DNA of 64,000 bases, taken from assembly GCF_003852535.1 (NCBI RefSeq), contig NZ_QAJP01000004.1, positions 916,719-980,718 on the forward strand, written 5' to 3'. This DNA is from Herminiimonas sp. KBW02. GTDB taxonomy: Bacteria > Pseudomonadota > Gammaproteobacteria > Burkholderiales > Burkholderiaceae_D. Shown piece by piece: positions 45,171 through 54,564 of this stretch; within the stretch, counting starts at the first letter, position 1, and each line of letters starts with the position of its first letter. Made by a program: the position numbers and the translations under genes. Under the pieces are notes generated by a model. The model did no database searches, was not told the origin of the DNA, and saw nothing but the letters and a program-made list of their open reading frames with translations.

Positions 45171-45371
45171 TTAAGCGTGGGCAGGGGCAGCTGATTTGAA
45201 GCTGCTTTTGCCGAGGTCGATCGACATCAGGGCCTGGATTTCCGGGCTTTTCGATTGGTCTGCCGGTTCTTTGCTGTAGGTTGCTGCGAAAGCAGCTTCT
45301 GCGGCACTACGGTCCATGCCTGTTTTTACCAATGCCTTGATCCAGCGCTCACGCCAATAGTTCGAACTCAT
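45171..45371 (-). CDS. Hypothetical small protein
   Basis: 66 residues, soluble, mostly helical: NYWRERWIKALVKTGMDRSA, EAAFAATYSKEPADQSKSPE. AAGGGA stands seven bases before the ATG. I do not recognise the family. The repeated alanine-rich C-terminus (SSFKSAAPAHA) is probably disordered. Confidence 0.55.
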   Translation of the reverse strand: MSSNYWRERWIKALVKTGMDRSAAEAAFAATYSKEPADQSKSPEIQALMSIDLGKSSFKSAAPAHA

Positions 45372-45465
45372 GCTTGCTTCCCTTATTTAAATAGTGCCCC
45401 AAGTATATTTCTGACGGGCGTCGACAATAATATCGCCCGCATTCTAGCAAAAGATAGGAAAACTG

Positions 45466-45747
45466 CTAACCGCGTCGGTCAATAAAATCGCGCGCAATCA
45501 TCATGCCGCCCTGTAAACATTGTGCCGGCGTCATAAAACAGTGTTCTGTGGCGACATCCAGCTCGCGGAAACCAATGGAAAGTTGTTCGGTGACGACGAT
45601 GCGCGGCGCATACATGCACATGGAGGCATCTTCATAACGGGAGGCGCCGGAGATTTCGACCAGGATCTTCCAGCCTTTGTAGACTTCGCGGCGCGATTCC
45701 ATGATCGTCTGATCGACGGCGGCCAAATACTGTGTAGTGCTCATCAT
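45466..45747 (-). CDS. Hypothetical protein
   Basis: About 93 residues (MMSTTQYLAAVDQTIMESRR...), soluble, with a conserved-looking core YKGWKILVEISGASRYEDASM and a C-terminal EHCFMTPAQCLQGGMMIARDF. I do not recognise the family. Tandem ATGs at 45747 and 45744 follow CAGG; the open frame reaches 45795 but has no homology cue for the longer form. Confidence 0.55.
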   Translation of the reverse strand: MMSTTQYLAAVDQTIMESRREVYKGWKILVEISGASRYEDASMCMYAPRIVVTEQLSIGFRELDVATEHCFMTPAQCLQGGMMIARDFIDRRG

Positions 45748-46120
45748 GCTGCCTGAATACGGTAATGAGGTTTGATTATAGCGAGCTATGTCCAAACGTA
45801 TATAGCGAATCCGGCCAAATGCGAATTATTTTCATCAAATTTTCAAAAAATCCGTTGCAAGGCTGTTGGCAATGATCCGTATCTTCCCGGATTCCTACAG
45901 CAAGTCGCTGCATTGTCTGATGGCTAACTCAGGCAGGTTTTTTTACGATGACGCCGCTGTCGCAGTTTTCGCCCTGATCATGCACCACATGTTTTGTTGA
46001 GTGTCGGCAAGACTGGAAATTTGCTGCGATGGGCAGGGAATCTTTCCACTGTCTTTGTTGTCAGTGACAGGTAATTAACTTTTTCAACACCTGTTTACAT
46101 TATCTGTTTTGAGGCTTTCA
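45748..46120. other. Intergenic region upstream of osmB-like gene
   Basis: An AT-rich stretch between divergent genes. It must contain the promoter of the lipoprotein gene. I found no further ORF, repeat or recognisable operator. Confidence 0.4.
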
Positions 46121-46339
46121 ATGAAAATGATGCAAAAAATTGCCAGTACCGCTGTGATCGCTGTCGTAGTGTTGACTGTCGCTGGTTGTAGCGGCATGTC
46201 GCGCCGTGATCGCAATATGGTGACCGGTGCCAGTATCGGTGCGGTCGGTGGCGCTATTCTGACCGGCGGCAGCACGCTGGGTACCGTGGGCGGTGCGGCG
46301 GTAGGTGGCGTGATCGGTAATGAAATCGGCCGCAGATAA
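46121..46339 (+). CDS. osmB: OsmB-like glycine-zipper lipoprotein
   Basis: 72 residues: a lipoprotein signal peptide with lipobox (VVVLTVAGCSG), then MVTGASIGAVGGAILTGGST and GTVGGAAVGGVIGNEIGRR, a glycine-zipper membrane motif as in E. coli OsmB. Predicted to be anchored in the outer membrane and often induced by osmotic or envelope stress. Start at ATG 46121; the earlier frame start at 46109 would spoil the signal peptide. Confidence 0.8.
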   Translation: MKMMQKIASTAVIAVVVLTVAGCSGMSRRDRNMVTGASIGAVGGAILTGGSTLGTVGGAAVGGVIGNEIGRR

Positions 46340-46400
46340 CAGGCAGAGCAGATACTGAGTAACCAGCTTACAGCCGTATACTCTACAAAAACACTACAAA

Positions 46401-46424
46401 ATGGCCCGCATTACAGCGGGCCAT
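46401..46424. terminator. Hairpin downstream of osmB-like gene
   Basis: ATGGCCCGC / GCGGGCCAT with loop ATTACA, a perfect 9-bp stem 61 bp after the stop. There is no plus-strand T tract (TGCTAT follows), so it is only a probable terminator or transcript-stabilising hairpin. Confidence 0.5.
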
Positions 46425-46551
46425 TGCTATATGGATAGGGTAAACAGGTGTTTAAAACATAAATGTATTTCTAACAAGATAACAATTGGTTTCAACTTAA
46501 ATGGCCAATGCCTGCTAAAGTTGCGACGCTAAGACTTAATAGGGGATCGCG

Positions 46552-48981
46552 TTGCGGTTTTTCTCGTATATTTCATCACAGTTTGTTGCCTGGTCTGAAC
46601 GACCAACCAATATCAAGCTCCGTCAAGCAGCCATTGCTGCCTTCATCGCTTCCATCTTCGTAGCCATCCTGGGTGTCGCTTACACGCTGCTCTTTATCGT
46701 GCCGAACCTGCCGTCCATTGATGCGCTGACTGATTACAAACCCAAGATTCCGCTGCGTGTGTACACCGCAGACAACGTCCTTATCGGTGAATACGGCGAA
46801 GAGCGCCGTGACTTTGTCTCGGTTGCGAATATCCCGGCCAGCATGAAGAACGCGATCATCGCGATTGAAGACAATAACTTCTACGAACACGGCGGCGTGG
46901 ATGTGCTGGGCGTGGTGCGTGCGGGTCTGGCCAACCTGGTACGCAGCCGGTCGCAGGGCGCGTCGACCATCACCATGCAGGTGGCGCGTACCTTTCTGCT
47001 GACGCGCAAGAAAACTTACAGCCGTAAACTGCAGGAAGTCATCCTCGCTTACCGTATCGAAAAGAACCTGAGCAAAGACCAGATTCTTGAGCTGTATATG
47101 AACCAGATCTACCTGGGGGAACGTGCTTACGGCTTTGGTAGCGCGGCGCGGATTTACTTCGGCAAGCCGATCAAGGACCTGACCATCGCCGAATCGGCGA
47201 TGTTGGCCGGTATCCCGAAAGCGCCGGCCAGCGCCAATCCGGTCGTTAATCCCAAGCGTGCAACGGAGCGTCAGCAGTACATCCTCAAGCGCATGCATGA
47301 GTTGAAGTTCATCACGGATGAACAGTACAAGCAGGCGGCCGCAGAGAAACTGAACGTGCTGCCGAACGGCAATCGCTTCCGCACCCATGCCGAACACGCA
47401 GCGGAAACCGTGCGCCAGTTCATGTACGCACAGTACAAAGACGAGATTTATACCAGCGGCTTCACTGTCTACACCACACTGACCAAGGCCGATCAGGATG
47501 CCGCCTACGATGCGGTACGCCGTGGCGTGCTGGACTATGACCGCCGTCATGGCTATCGCGGACCGGAAGGGGCTATCGATCTGCCGAAGGATGAGGAAGA
47601 CAGGCAGCAAGCGATCGATGATGTGCTGGCCAAGTACCCGGATAGCGACGATTTGCGCGCGGCCGTGGTGACGGAAGCAAATGCCAAACTGATACGCGCT
47701 GAATTGCTGTCCGGCGAAACGGTAGAGATTACCGGCGAAGGCTTGCGTTTCGCGGCTGCCTATTTGTCCGACAAGGCGACGGCACAAAAGAAACTGGTGC
47801 CGGGTTCCGTCATCCGCGTGGTACAGGATGCGAAAAAGAAATGGATGATCTCGCAATTGCCTGAGGTAGCTGCGGCTTTCGTTGCCGTCAATGGGCAGGA
47901 TGGTTCCATCCGTGCGCTGGTCGGTGGCTTCGACTTCGCACTGAATCAATTCGATCACGTTACGCAAGCATGGCGTCAGCCGGGCTCGACCATCAAGCCT
48001 TTCATTTATTCGGCCGCGCTGGAAAAAGGCTTCTCTCCCGGCACCCTGATTAATGATGCGCCGCTGGCCGAAGACAGCGAAGGCGAGCAGGGCAGCAAAG
48101 CCTGGAATCCGGGTAACGACAATGGTAAATACGACGGTCCGGTGACTATGCGTACCGGCCTGAAGCGTTCGAAGAATCTGGTCTCCATCCGCATCCTGCG
48201 CAAGATTACCCCTGCGTATGCAATCGAGCATCTCGGTCATTTCGGTTTCGAAGCAGACAAGCAGCCAGCCAACCTGACGCTGACGCTGGGTACCGGTTCG
48301 GTTACGCCGCTGCAGATGGCGGGCGCGTACTCGGTATTCGCTAACGGCGGCTTCAAGGTGGCGCCGTATCTGATCCAGAAAGTAGTTGATGCGCGCGGCA
48401 AGGTCTTGCTGGAAGCGCAGCATCCGCAAGCCGGTGATGAAACCGCCCGCGCCATTGATCCGCGTAATGCTTTCATTACCGATTCCATGATGCGTGACGT
48501 CGTGCGTTCCGGTACTGGCTATCTGGCCAGCCAGCGCCTCGGTCGTAGCGACCTGGCTGGTAAAACAGGTACCACTGATAACGCGATGGATGGCTGGTTC
48601 GCCGGGTATGGCCGCGATATCGTCGCGGTGGCATGGATGGGTTACGACAAGCCACGCTCGCTGGGTACGCGTGAGTTCGGCGGCACGCTGGCCTTGCCGA
48701 TCTGGATCGACTATATGCGTACCGCCTTGCGCGGCAAACCGGAGATGGCAAAGATAGCGCCGCCGGGCGTCACGCAGGTGGATGGCGACTGGATGTACGA
48801 CGAGTACGCGAATGGCGATTCAGTCAAATCGCTGGATGTAGACGAGCAGAAGAGTTTCTGGGAACGTATGTTCAATTCTGGTCCGAACACCGAGCCACAA
48901 CTGCAAACACCATCTGCACCAGCACCAGGTACGCCTGAAGAAAAAGAGAAGAAGCGCCTCGACGATTTGTATCGCGGCTAA
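46552..48981 (+). CDS. mrcA: Penicillin-binding protein 1A (bifunctional class A PBP)
   Basis: 809 residues: a cytoplasmic tail, one membrane helix (about 25-50), a glycosyltransferase domain with the catalytic Glu106 in IEDNNFYEHGG and RSRSQGASTITMQ, an OB-like insert (about 320-430), and a transpeptidase domain with PGSTIKPF (Ser nucleophile), RSKN and KTGTT. It polymerises and crosslinks peptidoglycan. Translation appears to begin at TTG 46552, with AGGGGA five bases upstream. The pilMNOPQ cluster that often neighbours this gene in related bacteria is absent from the window. Confidence 0.93.
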   Translation: MRFFSYISSQFVAWSERPTNIKLRQAAIAAFIASIFVAILGVAYTLLFIVPNLPSIDALTDYKPKIPLRVYTADNVLIGEYGEERRDFVSVANIPASMKNAIIAIEDNNFYEHGGVDVLGVVRAGLANLVRSRSQGASTITMQVARTFLLTRKKTYSRKLQEVILAYRIEKNLSKDQILELYMNQIYLGERAYGFGSAARIYFGKPIKDLTIAESAMLAGIPKAPASANPVVNPKRATERQQYILKRMHELKFITDEQYKQAAAEKLNVLPNGNRFRTHAEHAAETVRQFMYAQYKDEIYTSGFTVYTTLTKADQDAAYDAVRRGVLDYDRRHGYRGPEGAIDLPKDEEDRQQAIDDVLAKYPDSDDLRAAVVTEANAKLIRAELLSGETVEITGEGLRFAAAYLSDKATAQKKLVPGSVIRVVQDAKKKWMISQLPEVAAAFVAVNGQDGSIRALVGGFDFALNQFDHVTQAWRQPGSTIKPFIYSAALEKGFSPGTLINDAPLAEDSEGEQGSKAWNPGNDNGKYDGPVTMRTGLKRSKNLVSIRILRKITPAYAIEHLGHFGFEADKQPANLTLTLGTGSVTPLQMAGAYSVFANGGFKVAPYLIQKVVDARGKVLLEAQHPQAGDETARAIDPRNAFITDSMMRDVVRSGTGYLASQRLGRSDLAGKTGTTDNAMDGWFAGYGRDIVAVAWMGYDKPRSLGTREFGGTLALPIWIDYMRTALRGKPEMAKIAPPGVTQVDGDWMYDEYANGDSVKSLDVDEQKSFWERMFNSGPNTEPQLQTPSAPAPGTPEEKEKKRLDDLYRG

Positions 48982-49010
48982 TCCGATCTGCGGCGCATGC
49001 CCAAAAAAAA

Positions 49011-49045
49011 CAGCCACTGCAGTTTTGCAGTGGCTGTTTTTCTTT
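49011..49045. terminator. Bidirectional intrinsic terminator
   Basis: CAGCCACTGCA / TGCAGTGGCTG, a perfect 11-bp stem with a GTTT loop, preceded by a run of A and followed by TTTTTCTTT. It serves the convergent mrcA (plus) and outer-membrane protein (minus) genes. Confidence 0.9.
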
Positions 49046-49143
49046 CTGAATTCACTTTAAATAATTCGCGTAAACCAGCGTCTGCAAGTGCTTGATATTG
49101 CAGCGCTTAATCTTCGCTTGTCCGTGCCTTGCGACAGCGTACC

Positions 49144-49866
49144 TTAAGGCAGGAACGGAACTGACAACAGACGCAAACCGATGGAGATCCAGCGCTCTTC
49201 GCTGCCGCTGCCAAAGCGGTTGCCGTAGGTGGTATCGATCTGCACATGGTCAGGCACCAGCCAGTGACGCACGCCGACCTGATAAAAAGGACGGCCTGCA
49301 CTTTGATCGAACGTTTCTGCGATCAGCCAGGTACGCTCGGACAATTGCGTCTCGGAACCCAGGCCCCAGGTCGCACGATTGCGGTTATTCGGCTTGTCAT
49401 GCAGCCAGCCGACATTGGTATGTAGTACGAAGCGATCGTCGCGGAAAGAGAAGCTGGCTGGTACATAAGCGTACGGCGAGCTCAACAAATGCCGCTGGCT
49501 CTCCGAACGTGGCTGCATTGCATTGCCGAAGGCCAGACCTATGCCCCAGCCATTCTTTTCCAGTGTTTTGAACAGGGTTTTACCCTGCATGATGTAGCTC
49601 TGGTTTTGCGTTTGTCCGTTTTGATTGATGGCGGAGCCGCCCAGGCTGACTTCGAGATTGCCGGTGAAATTGCAGGCCGGGATGGCCCAGTATTCGGTAC
49701 TGTTTTTATTTCCCTTGACCCAGCTTTCGACCTGGCAGGCCTTGGCATCCACGATGCGCGCGTCATCGGTGATCATCGGGCGTGCAGCGTAGGTGTTCAG
49801 GCTCGCCGTGGCGGTCAAGGCCAGCAGGCTACGCAGCAGGAGGGGGGAGTGTGGGGTAAAACGCAT
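49144..49866 (-). CDS. Predicted outer-membrane beta-barrel protein
   Basis: 240 residues with a signal peptide (LLLRSLLALTATASLNTYAA). After it come ITDDARIVDAKACQVESWVK and alternating amphipathic strands (LEVSLGGSAI, WGIGLAFGNA, ATWGLGSETQ, PFYQVGVRHWL, WISIGLRLLSV). Two cysteines (ACQVES, PACNF) may pair. It resembles small OMP/transporter-like barrels of unknown function. Its start at 49866 lies 54 bp from the end of the cyclase gene on the same strand, so cotranscription is possible. Confidence 0.7.
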   Translation of the reverse strand: MRFTPHSPLLLRSLLALTATASLNTYAARPMITDDARIVDAKACQVESWVKGNKNSTEYWAIPACNFTGNLEVSLGGSAINQNGQTQNQSYIMQGKTLFKTLEKNGWGIGLAFGNAMQPRSESQRHLLSSPYAYVPASFSFRDDRFVLHTNVGWLHDKPNNRNRATWGLGSETQLSERTWLIAETFDQSAGRPFYQVGVRHWLVPDHVQIDTTYGNRFGSGSEERWISIGLRLLSVPFLP

Positions 49867-49920
49867 GCCAAGTCTTTCTTGTATCTCTTACCCGCGGGTA
49901 AATAATGATGTGTGCCGGTG

Positions 49921-51486
49921 CTAATGCGAAGTAGCCAGCGCGACGCGTCGTCGGCCCAGATTCTTGGCCTTATACATGGCACCGTCGGCACGATGCAGTA
50001 AACCTTCGCTGGTCGTTCCGGAATCCGGATATGTCGCGACGCCAATACTGGCAGAGATATGTGACGTGAGCGTGTCGTCCAGCACGTAAGGTGCAGAAAT
50101 GGCATCCACCATCTTTTCTGCAACAAAGCGGGCATTCTCCATGGTCGCGCCGACCATCACCATGGCGAATTCATCGCCACCCAGTCGCGCGACCACGTCG
50201 GAATGCCGGCTATTGGTTTTCAGGCGTGTCGCGACCGCACGTAGTAATTTGTCGCCCGCTTCGTGGCCGTACTTGTCGTTGACTGCCTTGAAGCCGTCGA
50301 GGTCGATATACAGGATAGACAGCACAGTCTTGTTGCGTTCGCACAGTGCCAGTTGCTGGCTGACGATCTCATGGAACAGCGCGCGATTCGCCAGACCGGT
50401 GAGTACGTCGTGATTCGCCTGGTGCTGGGCCTGATGCAGCATTTCCGACGCGCGCGCAAGCGAGGTACCGACTTCGTCTGCTTCGCGCAAATGCAGTGGC
50501 GGCACGATCACCAGCTTGCCAGCGCCCAATGCCAGCGCCGGGCCGGTCAGGCCATGGATGGAATCGGCGATACGACCACCAATCAACCAGGCTGCGGATA
50601 CGCTGCAAGCCAGCAGGATAATCGTGGCCAGGATGAGCAGGAACAAAGTATTGCGCAGCTCATACATGATGCTTTGTGTCGGAATGCCGATGGCCAGCGA
50701 CCAGTCCGACAGCTTGGAGCGGCTGAAGACAGTGTGTACTGAAGTGCCGTCGTAAGTCACGCTCTCGAACATGTCTTCATCTGCGCTACGCATGCGGCGC
50801 ACGATTTCAGGCACGCCTTTCTTGCCTATCAGTTCCGGCTTGTTGCCAGTGCGGGCGACGATGGTGCCGGCGCTGTCAAAGATGGCGGCGATCCAGCCTT
50901 CCGGTACGTGTTGCTGTTGCAGTAGTTTATCCATGCGCTCCGGCATGACGCCGGCGCTCAGGCTGTAGCGAGTTTGCCGATTGCCTGGCACCGGTACAGT
51001 AATCGCAAACAGATTTTGTTTGGAGACGGTGCCAAAAAACAGATCGGAAATTACCGGCTGCTCATCCTTGAACAACTCTTCAAGGCGAATGATTTCCGTA
51101 TGTGGTGGTAATGCGGAACCGTAGGGCTGATGTGTGTTCAGGTACTGGTTGCCCTGATTGTCGGACAGCACGATGTTGATGCCATCCTGGTCGCGCTGGT
51201 TTTTCAGTACTTGCTGCGCCTGATTATAAAAAGCGCGTAAATTGTTGGAGGCGAGGTAGGGGGAGGTCGCCAGGGTAATCAGCGAAGATTCGATGCTGGC
51301 GAAGTCCCGGTCAACCACCGAAATCATCGCGCGTGCGGTGCTCAGCGAATTAAGCAGCAACTGATCGCGGGCGCGCTGGTAATCATGGGCGATGAGCAGG
51401 ACGGCCATTAAGGCCGCGGGCACCACGCACGCCATGACGAGTAAAACCAGCTTTGAGCGGATTGTTGGCGCGAGCTTGGTTTTCAT
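49921..51486 (-). CDS. Membrane diguanylate cyclase (Cache-HAMP-GGDEF)
   Basis: 521 residues: helix 1 (LVLLVMACVVPAALMAVLLI), a periplasmic dCache-like domain (about 38-280), helix 2 (about 282-305), a HAMP-like linker (GGRIADSIHGLTGPALALGA) and a GGDEF domain. The active site is intact (RLGGDEFAMVMV), with a RHSD inhibitory site five residues before it. It synthesises c-di-GMP in response to an extracellular small molecule. The second such enzyme in the window; no EAL or HD-GYP phosphodiesterase is present. Confidence 0.9.
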   Translation of the reverse strand: MKTKLAPTIRSKLVLLVMACVVPAALMAVLLIAHDYQRARDQLLLNSLSTARAMISVVDRDFASIESSLITLATSPYLASNNLRAFYNQAQQVLKNQRDQDGINIVLSDNQGNQYLNTHQPYGSALPPHTEIIRLEELFKDEQPVISDLFFGTVSKQNLFAITVPVPGNRQTRYSLSAGVMPERMDKLLQQQHVPEGWIAAIFDSAGTIVARTGNKPELIGKKGVPEIVRRMRSADEDMFESVTYDGTSVHTVFSRSKLSDWSLAIGIPTQSIMYELRNTLFLLILATIILLACSVSAAWLIGGRIADSIHGLTGPALALGAGKLVIVPPLHLREADEVGTSLARASEMLHQAQHQANHDVLTGLANRALFHEIVSQQLALCERNKTVLSILYIDLDGFKAVNDKYGHEAGDKLLRAVATRLKTNSRHSDVVARLGGDEFAMVMVGATMENARFVAEKMVDAISAPYVLDDTLTSHISASIGVATYPDSGTTSEGLLHRADGAMYKAKNLGRRRVALATSH

Positions 51487-51725
51487 TCTCTACGGCGGCT
51501 AATTGGCGGTAAAAGAAGCGGGGAAGGCCGAATTTTATCTCAAGTCGTCTCGCGCTCCGCGAATTTATTGCCAAAATAGAACTTGCGCTTCATTAATTTT
51601 GTTAAAGCGCAACGAACGGCAGATAATAGGCTCTTTAAAGCGCAGATAAGATTTCCATGTGGAAATAATCGACTCATGCCTGTGCACTTCGGCAGGGTGC
51701 GGGTACGCATATATATAGAGTTCTA

Positions 51726-52058
51726 ATGAAGACAAGAATAGAAATCAGCGGATGTTTTCCGGTTCTGAGTTCCCTGAATGAACAGCAATTCATCAATGCG
51801 ATAGAACCGCGTTTTATCGATATCCGTAATCCGGTAACCGGCCTGCAAATCGATTTGTTCGGCAAGGTGAGTGCGCTAGAGATTGCGCGCGAGCAAGGGT
51901 TGGTAATCGCGGAGATCGACATTCCGGATGATTTCCTGAGCAGGCACAAGCTGCAACGGGATCAACTGGAGCAGGTGCTGGTGGCGCGCGTCAGCAAACT
52001 CAGGCATCCGGCAACCGGGGCGATGGCACCGGTAGAGGCTCGTCTGGCGGCAAAATAG
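51726..52058 (+). CDS. Hypothetical protein
   Basis: 110 residues, soluble, alpha/beta: RIEISGCFPVLSSLNEQQF, IDIRNPVTGLQIDLFGKVSA, then VARVSKLRHPATGAM. I do not recognise the family. The two NPVTG/HPATG phrases hint at an internal repeat. The ribosome-binding site is weak. It stands alone, divergent from the cyclase gene. Confidence 0.55.
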   Translation: MKTRIEISGCFPVLSSLNEQQFINAIEPRFIDIRNPVTGLQIDLFGKVSALEIAREQGLVIAEIDIPDDFLSRHKLQRDQLEQVLVARVSKLRHPATGAMAPVEARLAAK

Positions 52059-52150
52059 CAGGTTAAATATATTGGTAATTTAAATGAGATAAATTAAGCA
52101 TCTTATTGAATTTAAAGTAAATAGTATTATTTAACAATTGCCATCTGGAT

Positions 52151-53098
52151 TCATTGCTCTCGGCGTTTGTGGATCGCATGTCCTACATATTTCTGGAACG
52201 ATTCAATCAATATAAAGCTCTCTGCCATCAGATCTACCAGGGCTCTGAGCTTTCTTCCCATATAACGTTGCTGTTGATAAACGCAATACACCGGTACTTT
52301 GTCAGCATGCCAATCCGGCAAGACGGCGGATAAAATCCCCGCATCAATTTCCGGCCGGGTAAAGAAGTCCGGCAGTAAAACAATACCGTAGCCATCTATC
52401 GCAAAGGTTTTTGTTATCCAGTAGTCGTTTGTGGTGACGATAGTCCGGGGCTGGCTATCGCAGGACGCACCTTGCTTATGTAAATGCCATCGTCCCCCGT
52501 GCGGCGCGGTCGTGAGGATGATGCGTGGGTGGTGTTCCAGGTCTTCCGGACGTGTCGGCGTGCCATGGCGCCGCAAATAGTCCGGGCTGGCATAGAGACG
52601 ATAAGTGAGATAGCCCAGCAATTTCGCCACCAGATTGGGCTGATTGGGCGGCCGCGAGCAAACATAGCAATCGACATTGTCCGGAATGCTGGCTATGTCT
52701 TCCCCCACCAGATCCAGGTGGCAGGTAACGTTAGGATAGCTATCCAGATACAGACCGAGCACCCGCGATACAAAACTGGTCCCCAGGTGACTATTCGTCA
52801 GCATGTAGAGATCGCCGCGCAGTCCTGCAGACAGATTCTGTACATCCGTCTGCGCAGTGGCGATCCCCGCGTTGAGCTCTGCAAGAATTTGCTCGCAATG
52901 AGCATAGAAAGCTGTGCCGGCCTCAGTCGGTGCTATCCGGCGCGTCGAGCGCAGGAATAACTGCACCCCCAAAATTTCCTCAAGTTTTGCGATCTGCCGG
53001 CTGATAGTGGTCTTGGGAATGCCGCCTACATTTTCGGCGCGCCCCAGGCTGCCGTGCCGCATCAGGAGCACAAATGACTCTATGAGTTTGATGTCCAT
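52151..53098 (-). CDS. LysR-type transcriptional regulator of the split-oxygenase locus
   Basis: 315 residues. N-terminal winged HTH (MDIKLIESFVLLMRHGSLGR, IPKTTISRQIAKLEEILGVQ) and a C-terminal LysR effector domain (YMLTNSHLGTSFVSRVLGLY, VDCYVCSRP, YRLYASPDYLRRHG). The start is set where family members begin (MDIKLIESF); the open frame goes on to 53218 without HTH content. It is divergent from the BMP-family binding protein and probably activates the locus at 53385-61567 when an inducer, perhaps the imported substrate, is bound. Confidence 0.88.
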   Translation of the reverse strand: MDIKLIESFVLLMRHGSLGRAENVGGIPKTTISRQIAKLEEILGVQLFLRSTRRIAPTEAGTAFYAHCEQILAELNAGIATAQTDVQNLSAGLRGDLYMLTNSHLGTSFVSRVLGLYLDSYPNVTCHLDLVGEDIASIPDNVDCYVCSRPPNQPNLVAKLLGYLTYRLYASPDYLRRHGTPTRPEDLEHHPRIILTTAPHGGRWHLHKQGASCDSQPRTIVTTNDYWITKTFAIDGYGIVLLPDFFTRPEIDAGILSAVLPDWHADKVPVYCVYQQQRYMGRKLRALVDLMAESFILIESFQKYVGHAIHKRREQ

Positions 53099-53384
53099 CA
53101 TTGCGCGGACAGTCCATAGGAAATGACTGAAACCGACTGTGCCAAAAATGGAATAGACCTTTTCATGCATCCCCTTATGCCGTACTTCAGGAAAAACTAT
53201 AGTGCCCCACATCAGCACATCGATTCGGTGCCAGGAGCTTTTAAATCATAACAGCGCCGACGGGCAGTGAAGTAAGGGGGAATGTATATCACCCATGCCT
53301 GGTATGTATTGAATGATGGTCGGGTCACTTCCCGGGTTATCAAAAAGAGCCGCACCATAAAACTTACAAAATCGGAGACAGATT

Positions 53385-54485
53385 ATGTGGAGACCTACCC
53401 GCCGTGATGCCCTTAAGCGGCTTTCCGCTATCGGTTTGACTGCATTTGCAGGAAGCCGAGCATTGAATGCCTTTGCTGATGATGTTTTAAAGGTTGCGAT
53501 TGTGTATGTTTCTCCGGTCGGCGAGATAGGCTGGACCAAGCAGCACGACCTGGCAAGACAGGCGATGGAAGCTGCGTTTCCGGGCAAGATCAAGGTGGTG
53601 AAAGTTGAAAGCGTCAGCCAGGTGCAGGACGCCGAACGGGTCTTCCGTGATCTGGCAGCAAGGGGCAACAAGCTGATCTTCGGTACCAGCTTCTCGCATA
53701 TGAGCCCGATGCTCAAAGTCGCCCAGGCGATGCCCAAAACCACATTTGAACTGTGTTCAGGGATCAAGACCCTGAAAAACCTGGGTGCATTCGAAGCGCG
53801 TTGTTATGAGGGGACTTACCTGGCCGGCATCATTGCCGGAAAGATGAGCAAGAGCAATATCCTTGGCTTTGTCGGCGGTTTTCCGGTGCCGGATATATTG
53901 GGGCCGGCAAATGCCTTTCTGCTGGGTGCGCGCAGCGTCAACCCGAAAATGACGTGCAAGGTTATCTGGCTGTCCTCCTGGTATGACCCGGCGAAGGAGC
54001 GGGACGCCGCCAATGCACTGATCTCGGAAGGGGCGGATGTTGTGATGTCGATGACGGATACGCCGACCACCGTACAAGTAGGCGAAGAAAAAGGCGTGTG
54101 GACAGTCGGCTATGCGAGTGATATGTCCAGATACGGGCCGAAAAAACACCTGACATCGTTCATGGTGGACTGGAGCAGTGAGTACATCAATGCTGCACGT
54201 ACCGTCATGGACGGAACCTGGACCTCCAGCCACCGCTGGGACGGATTGAAAGCAGGGGTGGTGAAAATGAGCCCTTACAACCCGGCGATACCAAAGGATG
54301 TTCTGGCCTATGTGGCAGAACAGGAACGCGCCATCATCGCCGGAAAATTACTGCCCTTTGCCGGACCGCTACGGGATCAACGCGGCAATCAGCGGGTAGC
54401 GGCCGGGGCTGTGCTGCATGAAGATCAAATCAAGGGCTTCAATTGGTTTGTCGAAGGCATGCAGGGCAATTTGCCGAGAAGCTAG
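53385..54485 (+). CDS. BMP-family (purine/nucleoside-type) ABC substrate-binding protein
   Basis: 366 residues with a twin-arginine-like signal (TRRDALKRLSAIGLTAFAGS), suggesting Tat export. The mature part matches the Bmp/PnrA/Med family: VAIVYVSPVGEIGWTKQHD, LIFGTSFSHMSPMLKVAQAM, YEGTYLAGIIAGKMSKSNIL, GFVGGFPVPDI, NPKMTCKVIWLSSWYDPAKE and a C-terminal FNWFVEGMQG. Known members bind nucleosides, purines or autoinducer-like molecules. The cognate ATPase and permeases are at 58028-61567, with the oxidation genes between. Confidence 0.9.
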   Translation: MWRPTRRDALKRLSAIGLTAFAGSRALNAFADDVLKVAIVYVSPVGEIGWTKQHDLARQAMEAAFPGKIKVVKVESVSQVQDAERVFRDLAARGNKLIFGTSFSHMSPMLKVAQAMPKTTFELCSGIKTLKNLGAFEARCYEGTYLAGIIAGKMSKSNILGFVGGFPVPDILGPANAFLLGARSVNPKMTCKVIWLSSWYDPAKERDAANALISEGADVVMSMTDTPTTVQVGEEKGVWTVGYASDMSRYGPKKHLTSFMVDWSSEYINAARTVMDGTWTSSHRWDGLKAGVVKMSPYNPAIPKDVLAYVAEQERAIIAGKLLPFAGPLRDQRGNQRVAAGAVLHEDQIKGFNWFVEGMQGNLPRS

Positions 54486-54564
54486 GCAAGGTTCTTATTC
54501 CCATCAACTTGTATAAGTGACCGCCGCCGCAAGGCCGGGTGGCGGGACTCTTTGTATCCGGCAT

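Noticed and set aside
46576-48429. 617-codon open frame on the minus strand inside mrcA
   Set aside because: It is exactly antisense to a well-conserved penicillin-binding protein, has no recognisable domain, and arises from the GC-biased codon use of the real gene.
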